A DNA stretch of 15,150 nt from DASTSN01 sp035760665 (GTDB lineage Bacteria; Bacteroidota; Bacteroidia; Chitinophagales; Chitinophagaceae). The notes beneath the pieces are model-generated. The model searched no databases and was not told the DNA's origin. It saw only the letters and a list, made by a program, of their open reading frames with translations. Of the stretch, positions 8,418 through 14,989 are shown piece by piece. The stretch's first letter is position 1. Each line of letters begins with the position of its first letter. The translations under genes were made by a program, and so were the position numbers. The stretch is from NCBI GenBank assembly GCA_035760665.1, contig DASTSN010000005.1, positions 1-15,150 of the forward strand. Direction: 5' to 3'.

Positions 8418-9428
8418 TTATGCTAACAAACCTTTTTCCAGTAGATATTCAGCAATCTGTACAGCATTGGTGGCTGCGCCTTTACGCAGGTTATCGCTCA
8501 CTACCCACAAATTAAGGGTGTTGGGCTGCGTTTCATCCCGCCTGATCCTGCCTACAAACACTTCGTCACGTTCATGCGCGTCTTTTGGCATGGGATATTG
8601 CTGGGTTGCAGGATCATCCACGACAACGACCCCTGGTTGGTTTTGTAACAATGATTTTACATCTGCCAGATCAAAATCATCGGCAAATTCCACATTAACG
8701 GCTTCGCTGTGGCCACCAATAACCGGTATACGCACAGTAGTGGCGGTGACGCGGATGCTGTCGTCCCGCATAATTTTTTTTGTCTCATTCACCATTTTCA
8801 TTTCTTCCTTGGTATAGCCATTATCGAGGAATACGTCAATTTGCGGAATAACATTCAGGTCAATGGGGTATTTGTACGCCATAGGATATCCGTTGCCGGA
8901 GCCACTAACGGCTTTCTGCCGTTCACCCATCAGCTGGTCAACAGCTTCCTTACCGGTGCCCGTAACACTTTGGTAGGTGGCTACAACAATTCTTTTAGCG
9001 TGGTATTTATTATGAAGAGGATTCAGCGCCAGCACCATTTGAATGGTTGAGCAATTCGGATTGGCAATGATTTTATCATCTTTTGTCAGTACATCAGCAT
9101 TAATTTCCGGCACGACCAGTGGCTTGGATGGGTCCATGCGCCAGGCCGAAGAATTATCAATAACGGTAATGCCGGCAGCCGCAAATTTCGGCGCCCATTC
9201 AAGGGAAGTGCCACCGCCAGCAGAAAACAGCGCCACAGCAGGTTTGGCAGCAATCGCATCGTTCATGCTTACAACCTTGTATTTCTTACCCTTAAATTCC
9301 ACCTCTTTCCCAACTGATTTTTCAGAAGCGACGGGCAACAGCTCCGTGACAGGAAAATTTCTTTCTGCCAGCACCTGCATCATTTTGGTGCCTACCAGTC
9401 CTGTGGCACCAACAACTGCGACTTTCAT
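8418..9428 (-). CDS. asd: Aspartate-semialdehyde dehydrogenase
   Basis: Reduces L-aspartyl phosphate with NADPH to L-aspartate semialdehyde, the branch point toward lysine/diaminopimelate, threonine and methionine, in the cytosol. The 336-residue length is usual. Visible landmarks are the N-terminal Rossmann motif VVGATGLVGTKM, the phosphate-binding DNSSAWRMD at 91-99, the catalytic cysteine C126 in NPNCSTIQM, Q153 in TYQSVTGTG, and the substrate/catalytic segment VRIPVIGGHSEAVNVEF with R233 and H240. It is a single gene, bounded downstream by a shared terminator. Upstream is a roughly 190-nt leader with its own promoter, a lysine-rich leader ORF and an intrinsic terminator that can refold into an antiterminator, so expression is probably controlled by transcription attenuation. 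Identification is secure; the regulation is inferred. Confidence 0.97.
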   Translation of the reverse strand: MKVAVVGATGLVGTKMMQVLAERNFPVTELLPVASEKSVGKEVEFKGKKYKVVSMNDAIAAKPAVALFSAGGGTSLEWAPKFAAAGITVIDNSSAWRMDPSKPLVVPEINADVLTKDDKIIANPNCSTIQMVLALNPLHNKYHAKRIVVATYQSVTGTGKEAVDQLMGERQKAVSGSGNGYPMAYKYPIDLNVIPQIDVFLDNGYTKEEMKMVNETKKIMRDDSIRVTATTVRIPVIGGHSEAVNVEFADDFDLADVKSLLQNQPGVVVVDDPATQQYPMPKDAHERDEVFVGRIRRDETQPNTLNLWVVSDNLRKGAATNAVQIAEYLLEKGLLA

Positions 9429-9455
9429 TGTTATTGTTTCATTTTAATTGTTAAT

Positions 9456-9483
9456 AAAAAAAGCCTTCCGCTTGGGAAGGCCT
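9456..9483 (-). terminator. Attenuator terminator in the asd leader
   Basis: On the minus strand AGGCCTTCC (9483-9475), loop CAAGC, GGAAGGCTT (9469-9461), then a run of T to 9456. The 9-bp stem includes one G-U pair. It lies 27 bp upstream of the asd ATG and downstream of the asd promoter, so any transcript reaching asd must read through it. Confidence 0.8.
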
Positions 9484-9530
9484 ATCAGTTTTTTTTTATG
9501 TTGGTACATATCAAAACGCCGAAGCCTTCC
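9475..9530 (-). promoter_or_regulatory. Alternative antiterminator pairing in the asd leader
   Basis: The segment GGAAGGCTT occurs twice on the minus strand: at 9530-9522 inside the leader ORF and at 9469-9461 as the terminator's 3' arm. Either copy can pair over 9 bp (one G-U) with AGGCCTTCC at 9483-9475, so the upstream pairing excludes the terminator. A ribosome finishing the leader ORF would cover the upstream copy and favour termination. A ribosome halted at the earlier lysine codons would leave it free and favour read-through. Confidence 0.65.
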
Positions 9531-9576
9531 TGGTGGAATGTTTCTTGTTGCGTTTTGTATGTTTTACATTCATCAT
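9511..9576 (-). CDS. Putative leader peptide of asd (21 residues, lysine-rich)
   Basis: A short ORF from ATG at 9576 (or the adjacent in-frame ATG at 9573) to TGA at 9511-9513 encodes 21 residues. Five are lysine (positions 5, 8, 11, 12, 17), with two arginines, two histidines and two threonines; it starts MMNVKHTKRN and ends RKASAF. It begins about 10 nt after the -7 box, so its mRNA leader would be only a few bases long. Codons 16-19 contain the antiterminator copy GGAAGGCTT. Lysine is an end product of the pathway that asd feeds, so lysine-sensitive translation is the simplest reading, though the basic composition would also suit a general ribosome-slowing peptide. It could alternatively be a genuine small protein. 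Confidence 0.6.
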   Translation of the reverse strand: MMNVKHTKRNKKHSTRKASAF

Positions 9577-9586
9577 AAAAGTGGCG

Positions 9587-9618
9587 CAAAAATAGGCATG
9601 GTGGATTTCTCCGCCAAA
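9587..9618 (-). promoter_or_regulatory. Promoter of the asd leader transcript
   Basis: The minus strand carries TTTG at 9618-9615, a 20-nt spacer, and TATTTTTG at 9594-9587: a full match to the Bacteroidota primary-sigma consensus (TTTG, 19-21 nt, TAnnTTTG). The predicted start is near 9580, about 150 nt before asd and a few bases before the leader ATG. Confidence 0.75.
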
Positions 9619-9677
9619 TTATTGAGGGCAAATTTCAGGATTCAGGATTTCTGCCGCCGTTTATAGTATCTTAAAGA

Positions 9678-11390
9678 ATGAAACCTTTTATCCTGCTTGC
9701 TTTATGCCTGATACTGACGGCAGCTAAGGTATCAGCACAGAGCGCAAACCGATACGATATTGTTATTGATGAACTAATGATCGATCCCACCCCCCAGCTT
9801 GGGCTACCGGACGTTGAATGGGTAGAACTGAAAAATACGACGGACACCCCCATAAATGTAGAAGGCTGGCAATTGGCAGATGCCAGCGGGCTTAGCGGTC
9901 GCATGCCGGCTTTTGTATTGCAGCCGGATAGTTTCTTGCTGGTTTGTGCCGGCAGCGCGGTAACTGCCCTATCTGCTTTTGGGCCGGTGATCTCCGTCAC
10001 CCGATTCCCCTCGCTGAACAACGATGAAGACCAGCTGATTCTCACAGACGCCAACGGAAGGGTTATTCATGCTGTGCAGTACACAGCTGACTGGTATCAA
10101 AATCCTGTGAAAGCCGAAGGCGGCTGGACACTGGAAATGATTGACCCGCAAAACCCCTGTGCCGCAAATAATAACTGGATAGCCAGCATTGATGAAAGCG
10201 GCGGCACACCCGGAAGAAGGAACTCCGTCAACGGTATTTTGGATGACGATACGGCACCCGCTGCCATCAGAACCTTTACTACTGATAGCACACATTGTGT
10301 AATCGTATTCAACAAACCCGTAGACAGCAGCTCAACTGCGCAGTTGCACAATTACAAGCTGACTAACAACCTATCGCTCATCTCGGCTACTGCCCTGCCG
10401 CCTTTTTTCGACCAGGTATTACTGCAAACCGGCATGCCCATGGAAACGGGCACCGTTTACCAGGTTACGGTCAGTAATATAACAGACTGCAAGGGAAATA
10501 CCAGCGGAACAGGCAATACCGTAAAGGCCGGTATACCGGAAATTCCGGATAAATCCGGAATCGTGGTAAATGAAATCCTCTTTAACCCAAATCCTAGCGG
10601 TTACGATTACGTGGAACTTTATAACCGCAGCAATCAAATAGCCGATGCGGCCCATTTATTTATTGCCAACAGAAGCGGCGGATCTATCAGTTCTGTGAAA
10701 GCGCTTGCCAGCGAACCTTTTTATATTTTTCCGGGAGACTATATCGTGCTCACGGAAAATAAAGCAAGCCTGGCTATGAATTACCTGGTTAAAAACCCGG
10801 GGCAGGTATTGACTGTTGCATCCTTACCTTCTTTTCCCGATGACGAAGGAGATGTATTGCTGCTCGATAGGCAGGGCCATATAATTGACGAGGTAGCGTA
10901 CAAAGACGACTGGCATTTTCAGTTGCTGCATAACAATGAAGGTGTAGCCCTGGAACGAATAGATCCCAATGCCCCATCACAGGATGCCGGCAACTGGCAT
11001 TCGGCAGCCTCCACTGCTGGTTACGGAACGCCCACTTATCAAAACTCACAATTCAGGCAGGCAGCGGTTGCCAATGCCACGCTTACGATCACTCCAACAA
11101 TCTTCTCTCCCGACAACGATGGAATAGATGATATAGTAACCATTCGCTATAACCTGGACAATCCTGGCTTTGTGGCCAATATCACGATTTTTGACGCAGC
11201 AGGGCGGCCAGTCAGGGCGCTGGTGCACAACGCTACCTTGGGACTTAACGGCAACTGGAACTGGGACGGGCTTGATGACAAAGGCCTGCAGCTCCCCGCC
11301 GGGCAATATATTGTATTGACCGAATTATTTAACCTCCAGGGAAAAACACAACAATTCAAAAACGTGATTGTACTTGCCAGAAGAATGTAA
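9678..11390 (+). CDS. Secreted lamin-tail-domain protein with Ig-like and FlgD-like C-terminal modules
   Basis: 570 residues. A Sec signal peptide ends near residue 21 (AAKVSAQ). Two lamin-tail domains follow: about 25-180 (IVIDELMIDPTP, then VEWVELKNTT, closing with GGTPGRRNS) and about 293-455 (IVVNEILFNPNP, then YDYVELYNRS, closing with GYGTPTYQNS). Between them, about 190-285, is an Ig-like segment of the SbsA type (FNKPVDSSSTAQLHNYKLTN). The C-terminal part (about 468-570) opens with an acidic, possibly calcium-binding SPDNDGIDD and continues as an FlgD-like beta-sandwich (FDAAGRPVR, then NWDGLDDKG and LPAGQYIV). Such proteins are exported and often sit at the cell surface in Bacteroidota. 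I see no enzyme motif and no clear type IX sorting tail. It is divergent from the asd leader promoter; the only promoter hint is TATCTTAA at 9667-9674, a poor match. No clear terminator follows. Confidence 0.85.
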   Translation: MKPFILLALCLILTAAKVSAQSANRYDIVIDELMIDPTPQLGLPDVEWVELKNTTDTPINVEGWQLADASGLSGRMPAFVLQPDSFLLVCAGSAVTALSAFGPVISVTRFPSLNNDEDQLILTDANGRVIHAVQYTADWYQNPVKAEGGWTLEMIDPQNPCAANNNWIASIDESGGTPGRRNSVNGILDDDTAPAAIRTFTTDSTHCVIVFNKPVDSSSTAQLHNYKLTNNLSLISATALPPFFDQVLLQTGMPMETGTVYQVTVSNITDCKGNTSGTGNTVKAGIPEIPDKSGIVVNEILFNPNPSGYDYVELYNRSNQIADAAHLFIANRSGGSISSVKALASEPFYIFPGDYIVLTENKASLAMNYLVKNPGQVLTVASLPSFPDDEGDVLLLDRQGHIIDEVAYKDDWHFQLLHNNEGVALERIDPNAPSQDAGNWHSAASTAGYGTPTYQNSQFRQAAVANATLTITPTIFSPDNDGIDDIVTIRYNLDNPGFVANITIFDAAGRPVRALVHNATLGLNGNWNWDGLDDKGLQLPAGQYIVLTELFNLQGKTQQFKNVIVLARRM

Positions 11391-11440
11391 TCACCGAGAG
11401 CCGGCAGGCATGCCCGTTGAAAAAGAGGCATCCCGCGCTG

Positions 11441-12364
11441 CTACACCAGTTCAATATCAAAATTCACCAGGTCTTTAAACTGCTGGATACGGCGGTCAAT
11501 ATCGGCTTTGGTAATTTCTTTCAGCCGGGTAGCACCGAATTTTTCTACACAAAAACTGGCCATGGCAGAACCTACGATAATACCGGTTTTCATGTTTTCA
11601 AAAGAGATATCCCGGGTGCGGGCAATATGACCAATGAATCCACCGGCAAAGGTATCGCCGGCGCCGGTGGGATCAAATACGTCTTCTAACGGCAGCGCGG
11701 GAGCGAAAAACACGTTATCGCCATGAAACAGCAGGGCACCATGCTCCCCTTTTTTGATGATCAGGTATTTCGGCCCCATTTGAAGAATTGTTTTTGCTGC
11801 TTTCACCAGCGAAAACTGTCCTGTAAGCTGGCGGGCCTCCCCATCATTTACCAGTAGCATATCCACCTGTTTCAATACTTGTTCCAGGTCGGGCAGGGCT
11901 GTCTCCATCCAAAAGTTCATCGTATCCATCACAATCAGACGGGGCCGCTCTTTCAGCTGGCTGATGACACTCATTTGCAGCTTTGGCATCAGGTTACCCA
12001 GCATCAAAAATTCTGCGCCCTGGTAACTTTCCGGCACCTGCGGATTAAAGCGGCTCAGCACATTCAAATCCGTAACCAGTGTATCGCGGGTATTCATATC
12101 CTCATGGTAGCGGCCACTCCAGAAAAATGATTTTTCACCAGGAATTTTCTCCACCCCGTCCAGCACCACTCCGCGGCTGGTCAGTTCCTGCATTTCCTCT
12201 GCAGGAAAATCGTATCCAACAATAGACACCTGTTGCACAGGCTTAACAAAATTACTGGCAGCATAGGCCACATACGTGGCGGAACCGCCAACGATCTGGT
12301 CTGTTTTTCCAAACGGGGTTTCAATAGCATCAAAAGCCATCGTGCCAACTACAATAAGAGACAT
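11441..12364 (-). CDS. PfkB-family carbohydrate/nucleoside kinase
   Basis: A 307-residue cytosolic ribokinase-fold kinase that transfers phosphate from ATP to a sugar, nucleoside or related alcohol. The N-terminal half has the glycine pair G26-G27 in IVGGSATYVA, the first PfkB signature region. NDGEARQL at 173-180 is the NxxE-type magnesium/phosphate motif, and DPTGAGDTFAGG at 231-242 is the second signature, with catalytic base D237. Length matches the family. Substrate specificity cannot be read from these motifs; no sugar-pathway gene is adjacent to guide it. It is convergent with the lamin-tail gene (50 bp apart) and divergent from the TetR gene, with a predicted leader of about 84 nt containing two small hairpins. 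Confidence 0.9.
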   Translation of the reverse strand: MSLIVVGTMAFDAIETPFGKTDQIVGGSATYVAYAASNFVKPVQQVSIVGYDFPAEEMQELTSRGVVLDGVEKIPGEKSFFWSGRYHEDMNTRDTLVTDLNVLSRFNPQVPESYQGAEFLMLGNLMPKLQMSVISQLKERPRLIVMDTMNFWMETALPDLEQVLKQVDMLLVNDGEARQLTGQFSLVKAAKTILQMGPKYLIIKKGEHGALLFHGDNVFFAPALPLEDVFDPTGAGDTFAGGFIGHIARTRDISFENMKTGIIVGSAMASFCVEKFGATRLKEITKADIDRRIQQFKDLVNFDIELV

Positions 12365-12387
12365 GCGTTATTACTTTAAATTCGTTG

Positions 12388-12416
12388 CCAGGCTGACCTG
12401 GTGTTGCCGCAGGCAA
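12388..12416 (-). promoter_or_regulatory. Two adjacent small hairpins in the PfkB-kinase 5' leader
   Basis: On the minus strand TTGCC/GGCAA (12416-12404, 3-nt loop) is followed by CCAGG/CCTGG (12401-12388, 4-nt loop). A second GGCAA directly after (12389-12385) could compete for TTGCC. There is no T-tract, so termination is unlikely; a structured leader is possible but short stems like these also arise by chance. Confidence 0.25.
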
Positions 12417-12454
12417 TTTGTCTGACCGGCGGGCCAACGGGTTCTTTAAGTCGG

Positions 12455-12462
12455 CAAACCTA
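12455..12462 (-). promoter_or_regulatory. Candidate -7 box of the PfkB-kinase gene
   Basis: The minus strand reads TAGGTTTG, a full match to TAnnTTTG, 90 bp before the ATG. No TTG was found 19-21 nt upstream, so support is partial. Confidence 0.35.
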
Positions 12463-12532
12463 CAAGAATTTTGTTTAGCCCCGGTGCGGGAAGCCCGGAA
12501 ATTTACAAAGGATTACTTCATAATAACATTCA

Positions 12533-12563
12533 TTAGTTAAATGCCGGTTCTGTGTTATCTTTG
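12533..12563 (+). promoter_or_regulatory. Promoter of the TetR-paaE operon
   Basis: TTA at 12533-12535 (one base from TTG), a 20-nt spacer and TATCTTTG at 12556-12563 fit the Bacteroidota promoter. The predicted start is about 12567-12570, at the ATG itself, which implies a leaderless or almost leaderless transcript and rules out the in-frame GTG at 12552. Confidence 0.6.
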
Positions 12564-12566
12564 GGA

Positions 12567-13160
12567 ATGGCAAAAACTCAGCGTCGGAAAGCATCCAAAA
12601 AAGAAATCATCCTGCAGAAAGCGGCGATCATGTTCCGCGAAAAAGGCTTCAGTGCCACATCTATGCGTGACCTGGCGGAATCCGTAGGTATTGAAGCTGC
12701 CAGCCTTTACAACCATATTCGTTCCAAAAATGAAATACTGGAAGCGATTTGTTTTGGTGTGGCCAACCGCTTTACGGCCAATATGGAAATCATTGAAGCC
12801 GCCGCCCTGTCATCTATCCAAAAAGTGGAAACCCTGCTCCGGTTCCACATCCGGCAGATGGTGGAGCATTATGAAGAAGTGTACGTAAGCGACCGGGAAT
12901 GGAAGCATTTAAGCGAGCCCTATCTCTCCAACTTTCAAAACCAGCGCCGGTCTTATCGTAAACGGTTTGCCGCCATTATTGAACAGGGTATACAAAGAAA
13001 AGAAATTAAAAATATCGATGCGCCCACTGCCGTATTAATTATTCTGCACGCCATCAGCGGGATTGAGTCTTGGCACCGGTCGAAAGAAAAAATCAATGCC
13101 GAAGAACTGGAAAACAATATGGTTGTTATTATGATCGACGGACTCAGAAAAACCGTGTAG
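12567..13160 (+). CDS. TetR-family regulator, probable PaaR-like regulator of phenylacetate genes
   Basis: 197 residues from the ATG at 12567. The N-terminal TetR helix-turn-helix is clear at about 12-58: IILQKAAIMFREKGF, then TSMRDLAESVGIEAASLYNHI and KNEILEA. The remainder is the all-helical ligand/dimer domain of ordinary length. The stop is 9 bp before paaE, so the two are almost certainly co-transcribed. In Thermus and several other bacteria a TetR-type PaaR represses phenylacetate genes and responds to phenylacetyl-CoA; the context here supports the same role, but it is inferred. An operator-like site lies in the paaA promoter at 14947-14960. A GTG at 12552 would add five residues but sits inside the promoter and is rejected. 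Confidence 0.85.
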   Translation: MAKTQRRKASKKEIILQKAAIMFREKGFSATSMRDLAESVGIEAASLYNHIRSKNEILEAICFGVANRFTANMEIIEAAALSSIQKVETLLRFHIRQMVEHYEEVYVSDREWKHLSEPYLSNFQNQRRSYRKRFAAIIEQGIQRKEIKNIDAPTAVLIILHAISGIESWHRSKEKINAEELENNMVVIMIDGLRKTV

Positions 13161-13169
13161 CCCAGCATT

Positions 13170-14243
13170 ATGTCTATTCATTTTCACAAACTGACGATAA
13201 AAGAAATCAGGAAAGAGACCGCTGACTGTGTATCCATCTCCTTTTGCGTACCGGCCGAATTAAAAGATACCTTTTCCTTCTCGCAGGGGCAAAATATCAC
13301 ACTACGGGCTGTCATTAATGGCGAAGATGTACGCCGCTCCTATTCTATCTGCTCGGCGCCTTATGAAGGCGATTTACGGGTAGCCGTGAAAAAAACTTCC
13401 CACGGACTGTTTTCGCGATATGCCAATGAACAACTGCAGGCGGGCGATACGCTGGAGGTGCTGCCACCCACCGGGAATTTTTTTACCCCCCTGCATCCGG
13501 AACACCAAAAAAATTACTTAGCTTTCGCTGCCGGAAGTGGAATTACACCTGTTATTGGTATTATTAAATCCACCTTTGCCACTGAACCCCGGTCAACTTT
13601 TACCCTGGTCTATGGAAGCCGCACCCGCTCCTCCGTTATTTTCCTGGAAGAGCTGGAAGGACTGAAGAACAAATATTTGGGCCGCTTTAATCTTATTTAT
13701 ATTTTAAGTGGCGAAAAAACAGAAACGGAGCTGAATTATGGCCGGATCGACACCAACAAGCTTGGGCAGTTACGCAACCTTGTAGATTATAAAAGTTTCG
13801 ATGATTTTTTTATTTGTGGGCCGGAAGCAATGATTTTCTGTATAAAAGATTATCTTAGAGGTATAGAAGTTGACGAACGAAAAATTCATTTTGAACTTTT
13901 CACCATACCGGGCAAAAAGAATGTGCAGCAAAAAGAACGTGTAGACACAGCCTTGGAAACAAAAAGTAGGATCACGATAAAGCTTGATGGCAGATCTTTT
14001 GACATGTACCTGGCGTCTGACGGGGAAGATATCTTAGATGCCGCTTTAAAACAGGGAATTGACCTCCCCTTTGCCTGCAAAGGCGGTGTGTGCAGCACCT
14101 GCAAAGCAAAACTCATCGAAGGAGCAGTGGAAATGGATGTGAACTGGGCGCTGGAACCTGAAGAAGTAGAACAGGGATTCATTCTTACATGTCAGAGCCA
14201 TCCAAAAACAAAGGAAGTCGTTGTTGACTTTGACATAAAATAA
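13170..14243 (+). CDS. paaE: Phenylacetyl-CoA epoxidase reductase subunit PaaE
   Basis: 357 residues, the family length. Passes electrons from NADPH through FAD and a plant-type [2Fe-2S] cluster to the PaaA diiron centre, which epoxidises the ring of phenylacetyl-CoA. The FAD-binding RRSYSICSAP lies at 55-64, the nucleotide-binding GSGITPVIGIIKS at 122-134, and CGPEAMI at 216-222. The C-terminal ferredoxin domain (about 268-357) has the cluster ligands C303, C308, C311 and C341. The domain order FAD, NAD(P), ferredoxin is that of PaaE and of related HCP/phenol-type reductases. The presence of paaA 750 bp downstream fixes the assignment. It lies 9 bp after the TetR stop and 18 bp before the HNH gene, in one transcription unit ended by the terminator at 14867. 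Confidence 0.92.
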   Translation: MSIHFHKLTIKEIRKETADCVSISFCVPAELKDTFSFSQGQNITLRAVINGEDVRRSYSICSAPYEGDLRVAVKKTSHGLFSRYANEQLQAGDTLEVLPPTGNFFTPLHPEHQKNYLAFAAGSGITPVIGIIKSTFATEPRSTFTLVYGSRTRSSVIFLEELEGLKNKYLGRFNLIYILSGEKTETELNYGRIDTNKLGQLRNLVDYKSFDDFFICGPEAMIFCIKDYLRGIEVDERKIHFELFTIPGKKNVQQKERVDTALETKSRITIKLDGRSFDMYLASDGEDILDAALKQGIDLPFACKGGVCSTCKAKLIEGAVEMDVNWALEPEEVEQGFILTCQSHPKTKEVVVDFDIK

Positions 14244-14261
14244 TCTTAAAACTACCAGGTT

Positions 14262-14837
14262 ATGGCTACACAAAAAACACTTCGGTCTCTTCCCGGCGAA
14301 AAGTGGAAAACCCTTACCGATCACAAATCTGCGTATGGTGAGTACTATGCAATCAGCAGCCATGGCAGGCTGGCAAAATACAGGGGCAGATTAGAGGATG
14401 CCATCATTCTGCGTGGAAGCATGCAGGAAGGTTATCCCATCTGGCGTACAAGAAAAAACGGTGAAAATTATGCTATCCTGATTCACCGGCTGGTGGCAAA
14501 ATACTTTTTGCCCAAACCCACGAAAAAGCAAACCACCATTATTCACCTGAATTACAAAAAGACTGACAACCATTTTAAAAACCTGAAATGGGCAACTCCC
14601 GAAGAAGTAACAGCCCACTCCAATGGAAGCCCTGCTGTGAAAAAAGCCCGTAAACGGCTGCAGGAAAATCCTGCCCTGGCCAATAACGCAAAACTGACTG
14701 TTGATAAAGTAAAACAGATCAAAAAAATGCTGGCCCTGAATAAAACACTGAAATCCATCGCCACTAAATTTGGCGTTAGTGATATGCAGGTACACCGAAT
14801 TAAAACCGGCGAAAACTGGAGCAAAGTGAAAATTTAA
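14262..14837 (+). CDS. NUMOD4-HNH-HTH protein, copy 2, in the paaE operon
   Basis: 191 residues with the same plan as the protein at 6252-6815. A NUMOD4-like motif occupies about 10-45 (PGEKWKTL, then YYAISSHGRLAKY). The HNH core is at about 70-112 with H75 in LIHRLVAKYF, H95 in IIHLN, N97, N103 and N107 in NHFKNLKW. A C-terminal helix-turn-helix spans 144-190 (LTVDKVKQIK, then FGVSDMQVHRIKTGENW). As in copy 1 the HNH centre is HLN rather than HID. It begins 18 bp after paaE and is followed by a terminator, so it is transcribed from the TetR-paaE promoter as the last gene. Neither flanking paa gene is damaged. It may be a selfish nuclease tolerated at an operon end, or a DNA-binding protein recruited to the locus. 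Confidence 0.85.
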   Translation: MATQKTLRSLPGEKWKTLTDHKSAYGEYYAISSHGRLAKYRGRLEDAIILRGSMQEGYPIWRTRKNGENYAILIHRLVAKYFLPKPTKKQTTIIHLNYKKTDNHFKNLKWATPEEVTAHSNGSPAVKKARKRLQENPALANNAKLTVDKVKQIKKMLALNKTLKSIATKFGVSDMQVHRIKTGENWSKVKI

Positions 14838-14866
14838 TACCAGGTTACCTGATATAATTATCGCAG

Positions 14867-14899
14867 GCCCGTTTGATCGTTTTCAAACGGGCATTTTTG
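14867..14899 (+). terminator. Intrinsic terminator ending the TetR-paaE-HNH unit
   Basis: GCCCGTTTGA (14867-14876), loop TCGTTT, TCAAACGGGC (14883-14892): a perfect 10-bp stem followed by ATTTTTG. It lies 29 bp after the HNH stop and separates this unit from paaA. Confidence 0.9.
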
Positions 14900-14946
14900 T
14901 GCGGCTTCATTCGAAAAAGAACCGGTAATACCTCAACAAGCCGCCC

Positions 14947-14960
14947 CGAACATCTGTTAG
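14947..14960. promoter_or_regulatory. Pseudo-palindromic operator candidate (PaaR-like) at the paaA promoter
   Basis: CGAACATCTGTTAG has the form CnAAC-nnnn-GTTnG, with matching half-sites. As I recall it, the operator described for Thermus PaaR is CnAACGnnCGTTnG; the two inner bases here are A and T instead of G and C. The site ends 6 bp before the -7 box, where a bound repressor would block RNA polymerase. Confidence 0.4.
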
Positions 14961-14966
14961 CTTTAG

Positions 14967-14974
14967 TATCTTTG
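14967..14974 (+). promoter_or_regulatory. -7 box of the paaA promoter
   Basis: TATCTTTG, a full match to TAnnTTTG, ends 15 bp before the paaA ATG. No good -33 TTG is present at the expected spacing, which would suit a weak or regulated promoter. A neighbouring TAGCTTTA at 14958-14965 is a weaker alternative. Confidence 0.5.
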
Positions 14975-14989
14975 TAAAAATTGTAGTTC

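Noticed and set aside
8300..8515. Plus-strand frame across the lipoprotein end and the shared terminator
   Set aside because: It overlaps two well-supported genes and runs through the terminator hairpin; no protein family is recognisable.
11391..11440. GC-rich segment with GGCATGCC between convergent genes as a terminator
   Set aside because: The palindrome has no usable loop and no T-tract follows on either strand.
12552..12566. GTG start five codons upstream for the TetR gene
   Set aside because: It lies inside the spacer and -7 box of the predicted promoter, so it would not be in the transcript; the ATG at 12567 gives a normal TetR N-terminus.
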